A DNA stretch of 64,000 nucleotides from 2-02-FULL-55-14 sp964473365 (GCA_964473365.1 CAYYOV010000014.1:1-64000), one strand, 5' to 3'. Shown: positions 41,329 through 49,164, counted from the first letter of the stretch. The notes: generated by a model not told the origin, from the letters alone. Numbers and translations are program-made.

Positions 41329-41860
41329 GCTCGCGATGGTCATCGATACGGCGCGATGCGTCGGCTGTATGGACTGCGTCGTGGCGTGCAAGACGGAGAA
41401 CAACGTCGCCGAGGGGTTCAACCGCGACTGGATCGTCTACGACACGCAAGGGAAATTCCCCACGCTCCACATGGAGATCCGGAGCGAGCGTTGCAATCAG
41501 TGTTCCGAGCCTCCGTGCGTCGATTGCTGCCCGACAGGTGCAAGCCATGTCCACGACTACGGGGGCGTCGTCCTCGTGGAAAAGACAATGTGCATCGGCT
41601 GCAAGGCATGTATTGCCAGCTGCCCGTATGATGCCCGTTTTGTGCATCCCGATGGGTACGTGGACAAATGCACGTTCTGCATCCATCGCGTGGAGAAGGG
41701 AATGGACCCGGCGTGCGTGTCGGTCTGTCCGACCCACTGCATGCACTTCGGCGACCTGGACGACCCGAACTCGAACGTCTCCAGACTCCTGGCGTCGAGG
41801 AAGAACCACGTGCTCATTCCGGCGGCAGGTACTGAGCCTCACGTGTACTACCTGACGTGA
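41321..41860 (+). CDS. Four-cluster ferredoxin subunit (PsrB/DmsB-like)
   Basis: GTG 41321 has GGAGGT 5 bases upstream and overlaps the preceding stop by 8 bases. The 179 residues hold four Cys sets: CVGCMDCVVACK, CNQCSEPPCVDCCP, CIGCKACIASCP and CTFCIHRV...CVSVCPTHC, enough for four [4Fe-4S] clusters. It carries electrons between the membrane quinone site (NrfD subunit) and the catalytic subunit. No signal peptide is seen, so export with the Tat-bearing partner is expected. Confidence 0.92.
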   Translation: MARLAMVIDTARCVGCMDCVVACKTENNVAEGFNRDWIVYDTQGKFPTLHMEIRSERCNQCSEPPCVDCCPTGASHVHDYGGVVLVEKTMCIGCKACIASCPYDARFVHPDGYVDKCTFCIHRVEKGMDPACVSVCPTHCMHFGDLDDPNSNVSRLLASRKNHVLIPAAGTEPHVYYLT

Positions 41861-41874
41861 GATTCCGGTGAAGC

Positions 41875-41902
41875 ACGAAATGCGAAATACGAAATCCGAA
41901 AC
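41875..41902 (+). repeat. Four heptamers NCGAAAT between psrB- and psrC-like genes
   Basis: acgaaat, gcgaaat, acgaaat and ccgaaac in a row: the same kind of period-7 DNA as at 26488. It sits inside an operon, 15 bases after the ferredoxin stop. Confidence 0.7.
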
Positions 41903-41956
41903 GAGCACGACTGGTGGATGTCCGGGCGGCCATATGGACTCCGTCCTTCGTGGATC

Positions 41957-41975
41957 CCTGCCTGCGGCAGGCAGG
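41957..41975 (+). repeat. GC-rich palindrome CCTGCCTGC-G-GCAGGCAGG
   Basis: Perfect 9-bp arms around one G, between the heptamers and the NrfD-type gene; a shorter relative (CCTGCCGGCAGG) occurs at 47625-47636. It may be a dispersed intergenic element. Confidence 0.6.
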
Positions 41976-42007
41976 CTCGAGTTCCGCTTCTTTCCGAGGG
42001 CTTGACC

Positions 42008-42955
42008 ATGCATGAACTCTTTTCGACACGGAACAATCATCTGATCGATCCCGCCCTGGCGATCTGGGGCTGGGAGATCCCGGTCTACTTGTTCATCGGC
42101 GGACTGGTCGCCGGCTTCATGATCATCGCCGGCTATTTCACGCTGCGGGGTCATCACCGGCACAGCGATTTCTCGAACTTCTATCTGCCCCACCTGAGCC
42201 TCGTGCTCCTGTCGCTGGGCATGTTCGCGCTGTTCCTGGACCTCGAGCACAAGCTCTACGTGTGGCGGTTGTATCTGGCGTTCGAGTTCACGTCGCCTAT
42301 GTCGTGGGGCGCATGGATCCTCGTGCTCGTCTATCCGACGCTGCTGTTGAACACGCTGGTCGCCATTCCAAAGCGTTTCCGGAATCGCATACCGATCTTC
42401 GACCGCATCTCGGCGATGATCGCAGAACGCCCCATGCTCGCCAAAAACATCGGCGTGCTCAATATGATCATGGGGGCCGTGCTCGGAATGTATACCGGGA
42501 TCCTCCTTAGTTCCCTTGGCGCCCGGCCGCTGTGGAGCAGCTCGATGCTCTGGGTGCTGTTCCTGACCTCCGGATTGTCGTCGGCCGCTGCGCTGGTGCA
42601 TCTCATTACGACCGACCGGACGGAGCGGGAACTTCTGGCGAAGGCCGACAACAGCTTCCTCATCTTCGAGCTCCTCATCTTTGTCCTGTTCTTCATCGGG
42701 CTCGTGTCGTCATCGCAGGCCCAGCATCATGCGGCCGACATGCTGCTCACGGGGCCCTACGCAGCCGCGTTCTGGGTGTTCGTCGTTCTGCTCGGGATCA
42801 TCATCCCGCTGTTCCTTCAGCTCCTCGCCGTCAATCACAAGGTCCGGCACACGGCGATCGCACCGATCATGGTCATCGCCGGGGGCATCGCACTCCGGTT
42901 TGTGATCGTCTTCGCCGGTCAGGCAAGCCATTGGACGCGGATGGCAGGGAATTGA
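42008..42955 (+). CDS. nrfD: NrfD/PsrC-like membrane anchor, quinone-interacting subunit
   Basis: ATG 42008 with GAGGG 7 bases upstream; 315 residues with eight or nine membrane spans. The N-terminal IWGWEIPVYLFIGGLVAGFMIIAG (in parts IPVYLFIGGLVAG) is the typical NrfD/PsrC opening, and DLEHKLYVWRLYLAFEFTSPMSWGAW (part FTSPMSWGAWIL) marks the quinone-site helix region. It passes electrons between the quinone pool and the ferredoxin subunit. Third gene of the psrABC-like set, after a 147-base gap with repeats. Confidence 0.9.
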   Translation: MHELFSTRNNHLIDPALAIWGWEIPVYLFIGGLVAGFMIIAGYFTLRGHHRHSDFSNFYLPHLSLVLLSLGMFALFLDLEHKLYVWRLYLAFEFTSPMSWGAWILVLVYPTLLLNTLVAIPKRFRNRIPIFDRISAMIAERPMLAKNIGVLNMIMGAVLGMYTGILLSSLGARPLWSSSMLWVLFLTSGLSSAAALVHLITTDRTERELLAKADNSFLIFELLIFVLFFIGLVSSSQAQHHAADMLLTGPYAAAFWVFVVLLGIIIPLFLQLLAVNHKVRHTAIAPIMVIAGGIALRFVIVFAGQASHWTRMAGN

Positions 42956-43031
42956 TGTGAGACGTGATCTGCCCAGCAATCGAGATCTGTAGCACTGTCG
43001 ATGTATCGTACCCTCTGACGGAGAATCTTCT

Positions 43032-43601
43032 ATGACCACTCAAGCTGCAACCACCGCTGGGGTCCGCGAGCACGCCGTTGGCGTCTCCCGATCACCCCAG
43101 CCGTACATGAACCCCTATCTTGCCGGCATCGGTCTTGGGCTTGTGTTGCTCGCTGCGTTCGTCATTATGGGCCGGGGCCTGGGCGCTTCCGGTGCCTTCT
43201 CGACCCTGGTGAGCGTGAGCGTCGCGAAGGTCGCGCCGGCGCATGCTGCCGCAAACAACTTCTACGGCGAGTATCTCGGGACCGAAGGGAATCCGTTCAA
43301 AGACTGGCTGGTGTTCGAAGTGATCGGCTTGTTCGCCGGCGGCTTCCTGTCGGGTGTCCTGGCAGGGCGCATCAAGCGCACGACCGAAAAGGGACCCCGC
43401 ATCGCGGTGCGGAGCCGGCTGATGTTCGCGTTCCTCGGCGGCGGCCTCATGGGATTTGGCGCCAAGCTTGCCCGGGGTTGCACGAGCGGGCAGGCGCTGT
43501 CGGGCGGAGCCCTGCTGAACGTCGGAAGTTGGGCCTTCATGATGTGCGTGTTCGCTGGCGCGTACGCGCTGGCCTATGTGATGAGGAGACAATGGCAATG
43601 A
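43032..43601 (+). CDS. YeeE/YedE-family sulfur transporter, first half
   Basis: 189 residues with about five spans. ARGCTSGQALSGGALLNVGSW is the conserved YeeE/YedE motif, whose Cys guides thiosulfate in the characterised transporter TsuA. It is about half the full length, and the next gene encodes the other half, a known split arrangement. It would move thiosulfate or another sulfur compound for the psr-like enzyme or rhodaneses. The stop overlaps the next start (ATGA). Confidence 0.9.
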   Translation: MTTQAATTAGVREHAVGVSRSPQPYMNPYLAGIGLGLVLLAAFVIMGRGLGASGAFSTLVSVSVAKVAPAHAAANNFYGEYLGTEGNPFKDWLVFEVIGLFAGGFLSGVLAGRIKRTTEKGPRIAVRSRLMFAFLGGGLMGFGAKLARGCTSGQALSGGALLNVGSWAFMMCVFAGAYALAYVMRRQWQ

Positions 43602-44203
43602 ACGCCCCGCTCTTCAAATTCGGATTGTTCAACGACGAGGTAAGTCTCATCATCGCCGTCGTCATCGGGATCGGCTTCGGGTTCTTCCTCGAGCGGGCCG
43701 GCTTTGGCAGCGCGAAGAAGCTTGCGGCGCAGTTCTACTTCACGGACATGACCGTGCTCAAGGTGATGTTCACGGCGATCGTGACGGCCATGCTTGGCGT
43801 CTACTTTCTGTCGGTCCTCGGCTTCGTCGATCTGTCGCTCGTCTATCTCACTCCGACCAACCTGCTTCCGCAGGTCGTCGGTGGACTGCTGCTCGGATTC
43901 GGGTTCGTCATCGGGGGCTACTGTCCAGGCACCTCGTGCGTGTCGGCGGCGACCGGTCGTACGGATGGCTGGGTCTATTTGGGCGGGCTCCTCGTCGGAA
44001 TCCTTGTCTTCGGTGAGGCGTTTCCCCTGCTGGAGACGTTCTACAACTCCACGCCAATGGGTCAGGTGACGCTCGCACAATTGACCGGCATTCCGTACGG
44101 GATCCTGGTCTTCGGCGTTGTGGTCATGGCGCTCGGAGCGTTCGCAGCAGCCGAATGGGGAGAGAAGGTGCTGGCTGCTAGGAAGGGAGGGCGGACGTCA
44201 TGA
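43598..44203 (+). CDS. YeeE/YedE-family sulfur transporter, second half
   Basis: I choose ATG 43598 (ATGA overlap, GAGGAG 9 bases upstream); ATG 43592 is possible. 201 residues with five or six spans, beginning GFGFFLERAGFGSAKKLAAQFYFTDM (part FFLERAGFGSAKKLA). VIGGYCPGTSCVSAATGR bears the Cys pair of the family. It pairs with the preceding half. The rhodanese start overlaps its stop (ATGA). Confidence 0.9.
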   Translation: MNAPLFKFGLFNDEVSLIIAVVIGIGFGFFLERAGFGSAKKLAAQFYFTDMTVLKVMFTAIVTAMLGVYFLSVLGFVDLSLVYLTPTNLLPQVVGGLLLGFGFVIGGYCPGTSCVSAATGRTDGWVYLGGLLVGILVFGEAFPLLETFYNSTPMGQVTLAQLTGIPYGILVFGVVVMALGAFAAAEWGEKVLAARKGGRTS

Positions 44204-44856
44204 AGCAGCTGCTCGTCACCAGCACACTGAATCAACGGCTGGCGGCCGTGGCGTTCATGTTCGGTGCCCTTGCGATCGTGGCAGGCGATCCATACCAGGG
44301 GCATACCGCGACCGTCGATGCAAAGGACCTGGCCATCATCGTCCAGAAGGAAGTGGACCACGTCGCTCCGCTCACGCTCGCCGATTGGATCATCCAGGGC
44401 CGCTCCGACTACCGGCTAATCGATCTGCGTTCGGAGAAGGAGTTCGCGACCTACGCCATTCCGGGTGCCGAGAATGTTCCCGTGGCATCGCTGACCGACG
44501 CCGGACTAGCGAAGAATGAAAAGCTCGTCCTGTACTCCGACGGCGGTATCCACTCCGCCCAAGCGTGGATGCTTCTTCGCTCGCTGGGGTATGAGGGCGT
44601 GTACATCCTCCGCGGAGGGTTGGAAGGCTGGAACGACGAGGTATTGTTCCCGACGATTGCCGAGAATGCCGATGCGGCTGCCAGGATCGAATTCGCCCGC
44701 ACGGCGGAGGTGAGCAAGTACTTCGGCGGCTCGCCTCAGACCGGCGGGACGACCGCAACGGCGGCGCGGCCGGCCATCGTGGCCCCCAAGCTCGATCCTC
44801 CCGCCGCGGGAGCACCGGCCGGTGGCGCCAAGAAGAAAAAGAAAGAGGGTTGCTAG
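44200..44856 (+). CDS. Rhodanese-like protein lacking the catalytic Cys, with C-terminal Cys tail
   Basis: 218 residues: an N-terminal membrane or signal segment (12-30), then a rhodanese fold at about 55-135 (YRLIDLRSEKEFATYAIPGAENVP in parts, LRGGLEGWNDEV). In the active loop, the usual Cys is replaced: LYSDGGIHSAQ has Ser113. After an Ala/Pro/Gly-rich linker, the protein ends KKKKKEGC, with its only Cys as the very last residue (218). A flexible tail with terminal Cys could carry sulfur in place of the loop Cys, which is inference. It is coupled to the YeeE/YedE pair. Confidence 0.82.
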   Translation: MKQLLVTSTLNQRLAAVAFMFGALAIVAGDPYQGHTATVDAKDLAIIVQKEVDHVAPLTLADWIIQGRSDYRLIDLRSEKEFATYAIPGAENVPVASLTDAGLAKNEKLVLYSDGGIHSAQAWMLLRSLGYEGVYILRGGLEGWNDEVLFPTIAENADAAARIEFARTAEVSKYFGGSPQTGGTTATAARPAIVAPKLDPPAAGAPAGGAKKKKKEGC

Positions 44857-44891
44857 GCTGGTCAGGATTGCAGATGGATGAAGAGAGCGTG

Positions 44892-44930
44892 GATATCAGA
44901 CGCCCAGGATGGCGCCTGATATCTTCTTTG
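44892..44930 (+). terminator. Terminator of the psr-like operon
   Basis: GATATCAG-A-CGCC and GGCG-C-CTGATATC pair with one mismatch and a 6-base loop, followed by TTCTTTG. It lies 35 bases past the rhodanese stop. Confidence 0.7.
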
Positions 44931-44965
44931 GCCTATCTTCTCTCACCGATCATTCGGAGGTCAGC

Positions 44966-45310
44966 ATGCCCGCACCCAAGAAACTGCCCAAACGATTCGT
45001 TCAGTTCACCAAACACCATCCCACGGTCGCTGCGGCCTACGACCAGCTCGGGAAGGCGGTCCAGAAGGACGGGCCGTTGTCGGCCCGTGAACGCGCGCTC
45101 GTGAAATTCGCCCTCTCGGTCGGAGCCAGGCTCGAAGGCGGCGCACATGCGCATGTGCGCAAGGCGTTCGAGATCGGCGTCGACGTACGCGACCTGCGGC
45201 ATGTCGCCCTGCTGGCGATCCCGACCATCGGGTTCCCATCGTCGATGGCGGCGATGAGCTGGATCGACGACGTCGTCGAACGTCGCCCGAAGCGCTCCCG
45301 CCGTTCGTGA
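44966..45310 (+). CDS. Carboxymuconolactone decarboxylase / AhpD-like protein without active-site Cys
   Basis: ATG 44966 with GGAGGT just upstream; 114 residues. LSARERALVKFALSVGARLEGGAHAHVRKAFEIGV is the CMD fold's core (part VKFALSVGARLEGGAHAHV). True AhpD proteins have CxxC before the His; here there is none, so it lies with the Cys-free CMD members of unknown activity. Its stop overlaps the mobA start (GTGA). Confidence 0.85.
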   Translation: MPAPKKLPKRFVQFTKHHPTVAAAYDQLGKAVQKDGPLSARERALVKFALSVGARLEGGAHAHVRKAFEIGVDVRDLRHVALLAIPTIGFPSSMAAMSWIDDVVERRPKRSRRS

Positions 45311-45897
45311 TCTCGCCGGCAGACGTGCACGGATTCATTCTCGCAGGCGGACGCAGCAGCCGTCTCGGAACGCCGAAAGCTCTCGTCGAAGTTGATGGTG
45401 CGCCGATCGTTGCACGAGTCCTCGCCGCTCTCTCCGCGGTCGTCTCATCGGTCACTGTCGTGACAGACCGGCCGGAGGAGGTATCGTTCCTCCACCTGCC
45501 CATCATCCCCGACCGGCATCACGCGAGCGGTCCGCTTGGCGGCCTCCATGCCGCGCTCTCGGCAGCGGCCTCGAAAACCATCGCGTTGGTCTCGTGCGAC
45601 CTGCCGTTTCTCACTCCCGACCTGCTTCGATCCCTCATCTCTCGTCATGGCGCTCGGCCGGTCACGGTCCCTCAGACCGATCGGCTCCATCCCGTGTGTG
45701 CGCTCTACGACCGACGACTCCTGGACCTGGCCGAATCACGATTGCTGGCAGGCCAGCGCTCCATGCACGGGTTCCTGGAGATGGCAGGATACGAGGCAGT
45801 CCCCCTGTGGTCGTTTCAACCTCCGATGGATCCGAGGGTATTGATGAACGTGAACACCCCCGAAGATCTTCGAGCCGTCCGCTCCAGAGAGCTCTGA
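45307..45897 (+). CDS. mobA: Molybdenum cofactor guanylyltransferase MobA
   Basis: 196 residues from a GTG that overlaps the upstream stop. FILAGGRSSRLGTPKALVEVDG is the nucleotide-binding loop (LAGGxSxRxGxxKA), LVSCDLPFLTPDLL holds the metal Asp of MobA (SCDxPF), and the late LMNVNTPEDL is family-typical. It converts Mo-molybdopterin to the MGD cofactor needed by the PsrA-like enzyme encoded 4 kb upstream, which explains its place in this module. Confidence 0.92.
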   Translation: MISPADVHGFILAGGRSSRLGTPKALVEVDGAPIVARVLAALSAVVSSVTVVTDRPEEVSFLHLPIIPDRHHASGPLGGLHAALSAAASKTIALVSCDLPFLTPDLLRSLISRHGARPVTVPQTDRLHPVCALYDRRLLDLAESRLLAGQRSMHGFLEMAGYEAVPLWSFQPPMDPRVLMNVNTPEDLRAVRSREL

Positions 45898-45933
45898 ATC
45901 CTTTTCCGTGCGCCTGCATCCAATCCCTACGAT

Positions 45934-46308
45934 ATGGAAACCGGACAACTCGTTCTCTACGGCATTTTGGCCTTGTGGCTTATCCTGCGGGTGCGACGAT
46001 GGTACATCGCTCGGGACATCCCGCGGTACGGAGGCCAGGAGGTCGCTGAGCGGCTTCGGACAGGCAAGGCCGTTCTCGTCGACGTTCGAACCTCGCAGGA
46101 ACGATCGCAGCAAAGCATCCCGGGTTCGGTCCATGTTCCCGTGGCCCAGCTGGGATCTGCGTTGGAAGGCCTTGAACGCTACCGTGACCGCGAGGTGATC
46201 TTCTACTGCGCCACCGGCAGCCGGAGCATGGTCGCAGCCATTCGGGCGAAGAAGGCCGGATTTGGGGTGGCGCACCTGGAAGGAGGCATCGGGTCATGGC
46301 AACACTGA
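45934..46308 (+). CDS. Membrane-anchored rhodanese
   Basis: 124 residues: an N-terminal span (6-22), then a single rhodanese domain with VLVDVRTSQERSQQSIPGSVHVP (part VRTSQERSQQSIPGS), and a complete active loop YCATGSRS (Cys92). It can form a persulfide and hand sulfur to cyanide or thiols. Unlike the rhodanese at 44200, it keeps the catalytic Cys. It overlaps the next gene by 13 bases. Confidence 0.92.
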   Translation: METGQLVLYGILALWLILRVRRWYIARDIPRYGGQEVAERLRTGKAVLVDVRTSQERSQQSIPGSVHVPVAQLGSALEGLERYRDREVIFYCATGSRSMVAAIRAKKAGFGVAHLEGGIGSWQH

Positions 46309-46529
46309 GATCGATCATTTTGAATGTGTGGATCCAACGAGTGGCCTTGATGCTGGTCGGAGGCGGGGTGGGCTACTGGTACTATGCCGCCATCGGTTGC
46401 GAGCGCGGTTGTGCGATCACCAGCGATCCTTGGATCAGCACAGCTTACGGTGCACTCATCGGATTTCTGGTCCACCCGGCCCGATTCCGAAGCACCAAAC
46501 CAGCGGACACGGACGGAGGGACATCATGA
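46296..46529 (+). CDS. DUF6132-type small membrane protein
   Basis: 77 residues: a span ending in GYWYYAAIGCERGCAITSDPWISTAYGALIGFLV (parts YYAAIGCERGCAITSDP and STAYGALIGFL). The C-x3-C pair and the SDPWIST turn match the DUF6132 family common in Bacteroidota, usually beside rhodaneses and thioredoxins. Function unknown; probably redox or sulfur linked. ATGA overlap with the following gene. Confidence 0.85.
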   Translation: MATLRSIILNVWIQRVALMLVGGGVGYWYYAAIGCERGCAITSDPWISTAYGALIGFLVHPARFRSTKPADTDGGTS

Positions 46530-46909
46530 GCTACGGTATCGGAACGACGACCTCGTATACATTCGAGCAGGCGATCGAACGCGTTACGGAGGAGCTGAAG
46601 AAAGAAGGGTTCGGCGTCCTGATGTCCATTGACATGCAGGACACGTTGAAAAAGAAGATCAACGCGGACATCGAGCGGTACACGATCCTGGGGGCATGCA
46701 ATCCGCCGTTCGCCCTTAAGGCCCTGGCGGCTGAAGAAGAGGTTGGTCTTTTGCTACCCTGCAATGTCATCGTGTACGAGAAGGATGGAAAGACGGCCGT
46801 AAGCGCTTTCGACCCGTTGGTGATGGAGCAGATCATACAGAATGAAGCGATGAAGCCGATCGCGGCTGAGGTGGAAGCCAGGTTGCGGCGGGTGATCGCA
46901 TCCCTCTAA
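46526..46909 (+). CDS. DUF302-domain protein
   Basis: 127 residues matching DUF302: SYTFEQAIERVTEELKKEGFGVLMSIDMQDTLKKKI (part VTEELKKEGFGVLMSIDM), YTILGACNPPFALKALAAEEEVGLLLPCNV (part LGACNPPFALKAL) and DPLVMEQI near the end. The two Cys (ACNPP, LPCNV) are conserved in the family, which is of unknown function but occurs with sulfur and copper genes. Coupled to the DUF6132 gene and followed by thioredoxin. Confidence 0.9.
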   Translation: MSYGIGTTTSYTFEQAIERVTEELKKEGFGVLMSIDMQDTLKKKINADIERYTILGACNPPFALKALAAEEEVGLLLPCNVIVYEKDGKTAVSAFDPLVMEQIIQNEAMKPIAAEVEARLRRVIASL

Positions 46910-46968
46910 GAAAATCGAACCACGAAGGAATGCATCGTGGACAATATCTCTGTCAATCGGGAGCCCCT

Positions 46969-47337
46969 ATGTCAACGCATCTGAATACTCAGGAATTCAA
47001 AGAGAAGGTCTTCAACTACGATACGAACTCGGAGTGGAAGTTCTCCGGGCCGCGTCCGGCGGTCATCGACTTCTGGGCGCCGTGGTGCGGTCCCTGCCGT
47101 GTGGTCGGCCCCGTTCTCGATGAGCTCTCGAAGGAATACGAGGGAAAGATCGACGTCTATAAAGTGAACGTCGACGATGAACAAGAGGTCGCGAGCGTCT
47201 TTGGCATCCGGAGCATCCCATCGATGCTCTTCGTGCCTGCATCCGGACAGCCCAAGATGGCGGTCGGTGCGCTTCCCAAGGAGGCGCTGAAGGAGGCCAT
47301 CGAGAAGGAACTGCTGGCGCCGTCGGCTGAAGGGTAG
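46969..47337 (+). CDS. trxA: Thioredoxin
   Basis: ATG 46969 with CGGGAG upstream gives 122 residues. The WCGPC active site has Cys40 and Cys43 in FWAPWCGPCRVVGPVLDEL (part WAPWCGPC), and IRSIPSMLFV holds the cis-Pro. No signal peptide, so cytoplasmic. It ends the sulfur-redox module and can supply reducing power to persulfides. A strong terminator follows. Confidence 0.95.
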   Translation: MSTHLNTQEFKEKVFNYDTNSEWKFSGPRPAVIDFWAPWCGPCRVVGPVLDELSKEYEGKIDVYKVNVDDEQEVASVFGIRSIPSMLFVPASGQPKMAVGALPKEALKEAIEKELLAPSAEG

Positions 47338-47346
47338 AAGCGGAAC

Positions 47347-47373
47347 ACAGAGTTCCGCAGAGTCGTCACAGAG
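47347..47373 (+). repeat. Three CACAGAG-type units at 10-11-base spacing
   Basis: acacagag, cgcagag and cacagag recur every 10-11 bases just after the thioredoxin stop. Confidence 0.5.
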
Positions 47374-47390
47374 ATCCACATACGGATCGT

Positions 47391-47430
47391 ACGAGCCCGG
47401 GAGGACATCCCTGGGCTCGTTCGCTTTGTA
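47391..47430 (+). terminator. Terminator after thioredoxin
   Basis: ACGAGCCC...GGGCTCGT outer stem with an inner GGGA/TCCC, loop GGACA, followed by TCGCTTTGT. It is 54 bases past the trxA stop. Confidence 0.75.
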
Positions 47431-47660
47431 GGAGGGGAACGTTCAGGCGAAGCGGCTGACAAATGTTCCTATCAGGATCTCTGGAACGCTCGGCGCTGAC
47501 GCTGTGGGGTGTCTGTGATGCGTTTCATTCTTGGCGGCGATCACGTGTGTCGCGCTGTTTTGATAGACGTTGCAGTGTGTACGCTGTCTCCGCTGGCTCG
47601 AAACAGATGCGGGACACGAACCTGCCTGCCGGCAGGAGTACACAAGAAAATAAATACGTA

Positions 47661-47700
47661 CCTTCGTGTACCTTCGCTCTGTTTCGTGAAACTTCGTGTG
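47661..47700 (+). repeat. Four decamers with TTCGTG core
   Basis: TTCGTG, TTCGCT, TTCGTG and TTCGTG occur exactly 10 bases apart (47663, 47673, 47683, 47693), about 20 bases before the SGNH hydrolase start. Confidence 0.65.
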
Positions 47701-47722
47701 ACGCCTTTTTGAGAGGTGCCCC

Positions 47723-48394
47723 GTGCGTCTTCTTTCGGTCCTGGTGCTTTTCTCCGTCCTTGTTGTACCGCTGTTCTCGCAATCCACTGCTTCCCTCGAC
47801 TCGCTCTATCTCAAGAGCGCTCACTACCGCCACATGACCGACCTCTGGGCCCGCTACCGGCCCGCGAGGGCCGACGTCGTGATGCTCGGCAACTCTATCA
47901 CGGCCGGGGTGGAATGGAGCGAGCTCCTAGGACGTCCGAACATCCTCAATCGCGGCATCGGTGGTGACAACCTCGTAGGGTTCTTGCACCGTCTCGAGTA
48001 TGTCCTTCCGCTCCGGCCGAAGGTCTGCTTCGTCATGGGGGGCATCAACGACCTCTACGCGGGGTACACGGCCGACCAGGTGTTCCGCAACTATACCGCT
48101 CTGCTCGATTCTCTCCGCGGAGCATCGATCATTCCGATCGTCCAATCGACCCTTCACGTTTCGCCACGCTGGCGCCTGGCGGACGAGAGGAACCCGCAGG
48201 TCGCCCGGCTGAATGAACTCCTTTCCACGCATTGTCGTGAGCACGGGTTGACCTTCATTGACCTGAACGCCCGTCTGTCCGAAGGGGGACGTCTCCGGGA
48301 CGAGTTCACGACGGACGGGGTTCATTTGACGGCGCGGGCATATGCTGTCTGGGGTGAGGTGCTCGAGCCCGAATTGCGACGCCATGGGCTGTAG
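47723..48394 (+). CDS. SGNH/GDSL-family hydrolase
   Basis: GTG 47723 behind GAGAGGTG; 223 residues with a Sec signal peptide (LLSVLVLFSVLVVPLFS). The SGNH blocks are: VVMLGNSITAG (Ser nucleophile), GRGIGGDN as NRGIGGDNL, FVMGGINDLYAG (Asn) and TTDGVHLTARAY (Asp-His). It is a periplasmic or surface esterase, perhaps acting on acetylated sugars, consistent with the glycosidases in the window. Substrate unknown. Confidence 0.92.
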   Translation: MRLLSVLVLFSVLVVPLFSQSTASLDSLYLKSAHYRHMTDLWARYRPARADVVMLGNSITAGVEWSELLGRPNILNRGIGGDNLVGFLHRLEYVLPLRPKVCFVMGGINDLYAGYTADQVFRNYTALLDSLRGASIIPIVQSTLHVSPRWRLADERNPQVARLNELLSTHCREHGLTFIDLNARLSEGGRLRDEFTTDGVHLTARAYAVWGEVLEPELRRHGL

Positions 48395-48460
48395 GCCGCG
48401 TCCGCTTGAATTTCAACCGGATTTCCGGTAGGATACTTTCCCACATCGAGCGATCCATTC

Positions 48461-49156
48461 GTGTCTGCCGCCGCGCTCCATCCCAGAGAATCTGAACGCC
48501 TTGACGCATTGCGCCGGTACCGCATTCTCGACACGGCTCCGGAGCGGGCATTCGACGACCTGACGTATCTGGCGTCGTTCTTTTGCAAGACGCCGATGTC
48601 GCTCGTCACGTTCGTCGATCGTGACCGGCAATGGTTCAAGTCGCGGGTCGGAGTCCAACACCCGCAGACGTCGCGCAAGATCTCGTTCTGCGCTCACACG
48701 ATCCTCCAGCCGACGGTCATGGTCGTTCCCGACATGCATGAGGACGACCGCTTCAGGGACAACCCGCTCGTGACGCACGAACCATCGGTCCGGTTCTATG
48801 CCGGGGCCCCGATCCTCAGCCCCGAAGGACTTCCGCTCGGCGCGCTCTGTGTGCTGGACCGAGTGCCGCGGACGCTCACGGTCGGACAGGAAGAGGCCTT
48901 GCGGGCGATGTCGCGCATCGCCGGCGCGGTCCTCGAGTCGAAGCGCTCGGTCGGTGAATTGGCTGTGGCAACGGAACGTCTCAACCTCCTGAGCCACATG
49001 ATGCCGGTCTGTTCTTCGTGCGGACGCCTGCAGAGTGAATCGGGTGCATGGACGTCGCTCGAGCTCTTTGTCCGCGAACACGCGCATCAGGCGGGTGAGC
49101 TGCGGACCTGTCCCGATTGCGCCAAACGCCTCTACCCGAACTACATCCGCACCTGA
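48461..49156 (+). CDS. GAF-domain protein with C-terminal Cys4 motif
   Basis: GTG 48461, 231 residues. Residues 5-165 form a GAF domain of the kind that precedes signalling modules (ESERLDALRRYRILDTAPE, FDDLTYLASFFC, CAHTILQP, VRFYAGAPILSPEGLPLGALCVLD in part). A short coiled linker leads to VCSSCGRLQ ... RTCPDCAKRLYP, a Cys4 zinc-ribbon-like end. There is no kinase or output domain, so it probably passes a signal by binding the neighbouring sensor kinase. Its stop is 8 bases before that gene's start. Confidence 0.82.
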   Translation: MSAAALHPRESERLDALRRYRILDTAPERAFDDLTYLASFFCKTPMSLVTFVDRDRQWFKSRVGVQHPQTSRKISFCAHTILQPTVMVVPDMHEDDRFRDNPLVTHEPSVRFYAGAPILSPEGLPLGALCVLDRVPRTLTVGQEEALRAMSRIAGAVLESKRSVGELAVATERLNLLSHMMPVCSSCGRLQSESGAWTSLELFVREHAHQAGELRTCPDCAKRLYPNYIRT

Positions 49157-49164
49157 CGACCACC

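Larger units (their letters stand above)
47338..47722. other. 385-base repeat-rich intergenic region
   Basis: No gene. It contains the CACAGAG-type repeats (47347-47373), the terminator at 47391, a palindrome CCTGCCGGCAGG (47625-47636) and four decamers (47661-47700). Open frames across it have no recognisable protein character. Confidence 0.7.

Noticed and set aside
39910..41421. 503-residue minus-strand open frame
   Set aside because: Shadow of the molybdoenzyme gene; no protein-like motifs.
47391..47430. tRNA-like fold after thioredoxin
   Set aside because: A single simple hairpin with a T-rich tail, no cloverleaf arms.
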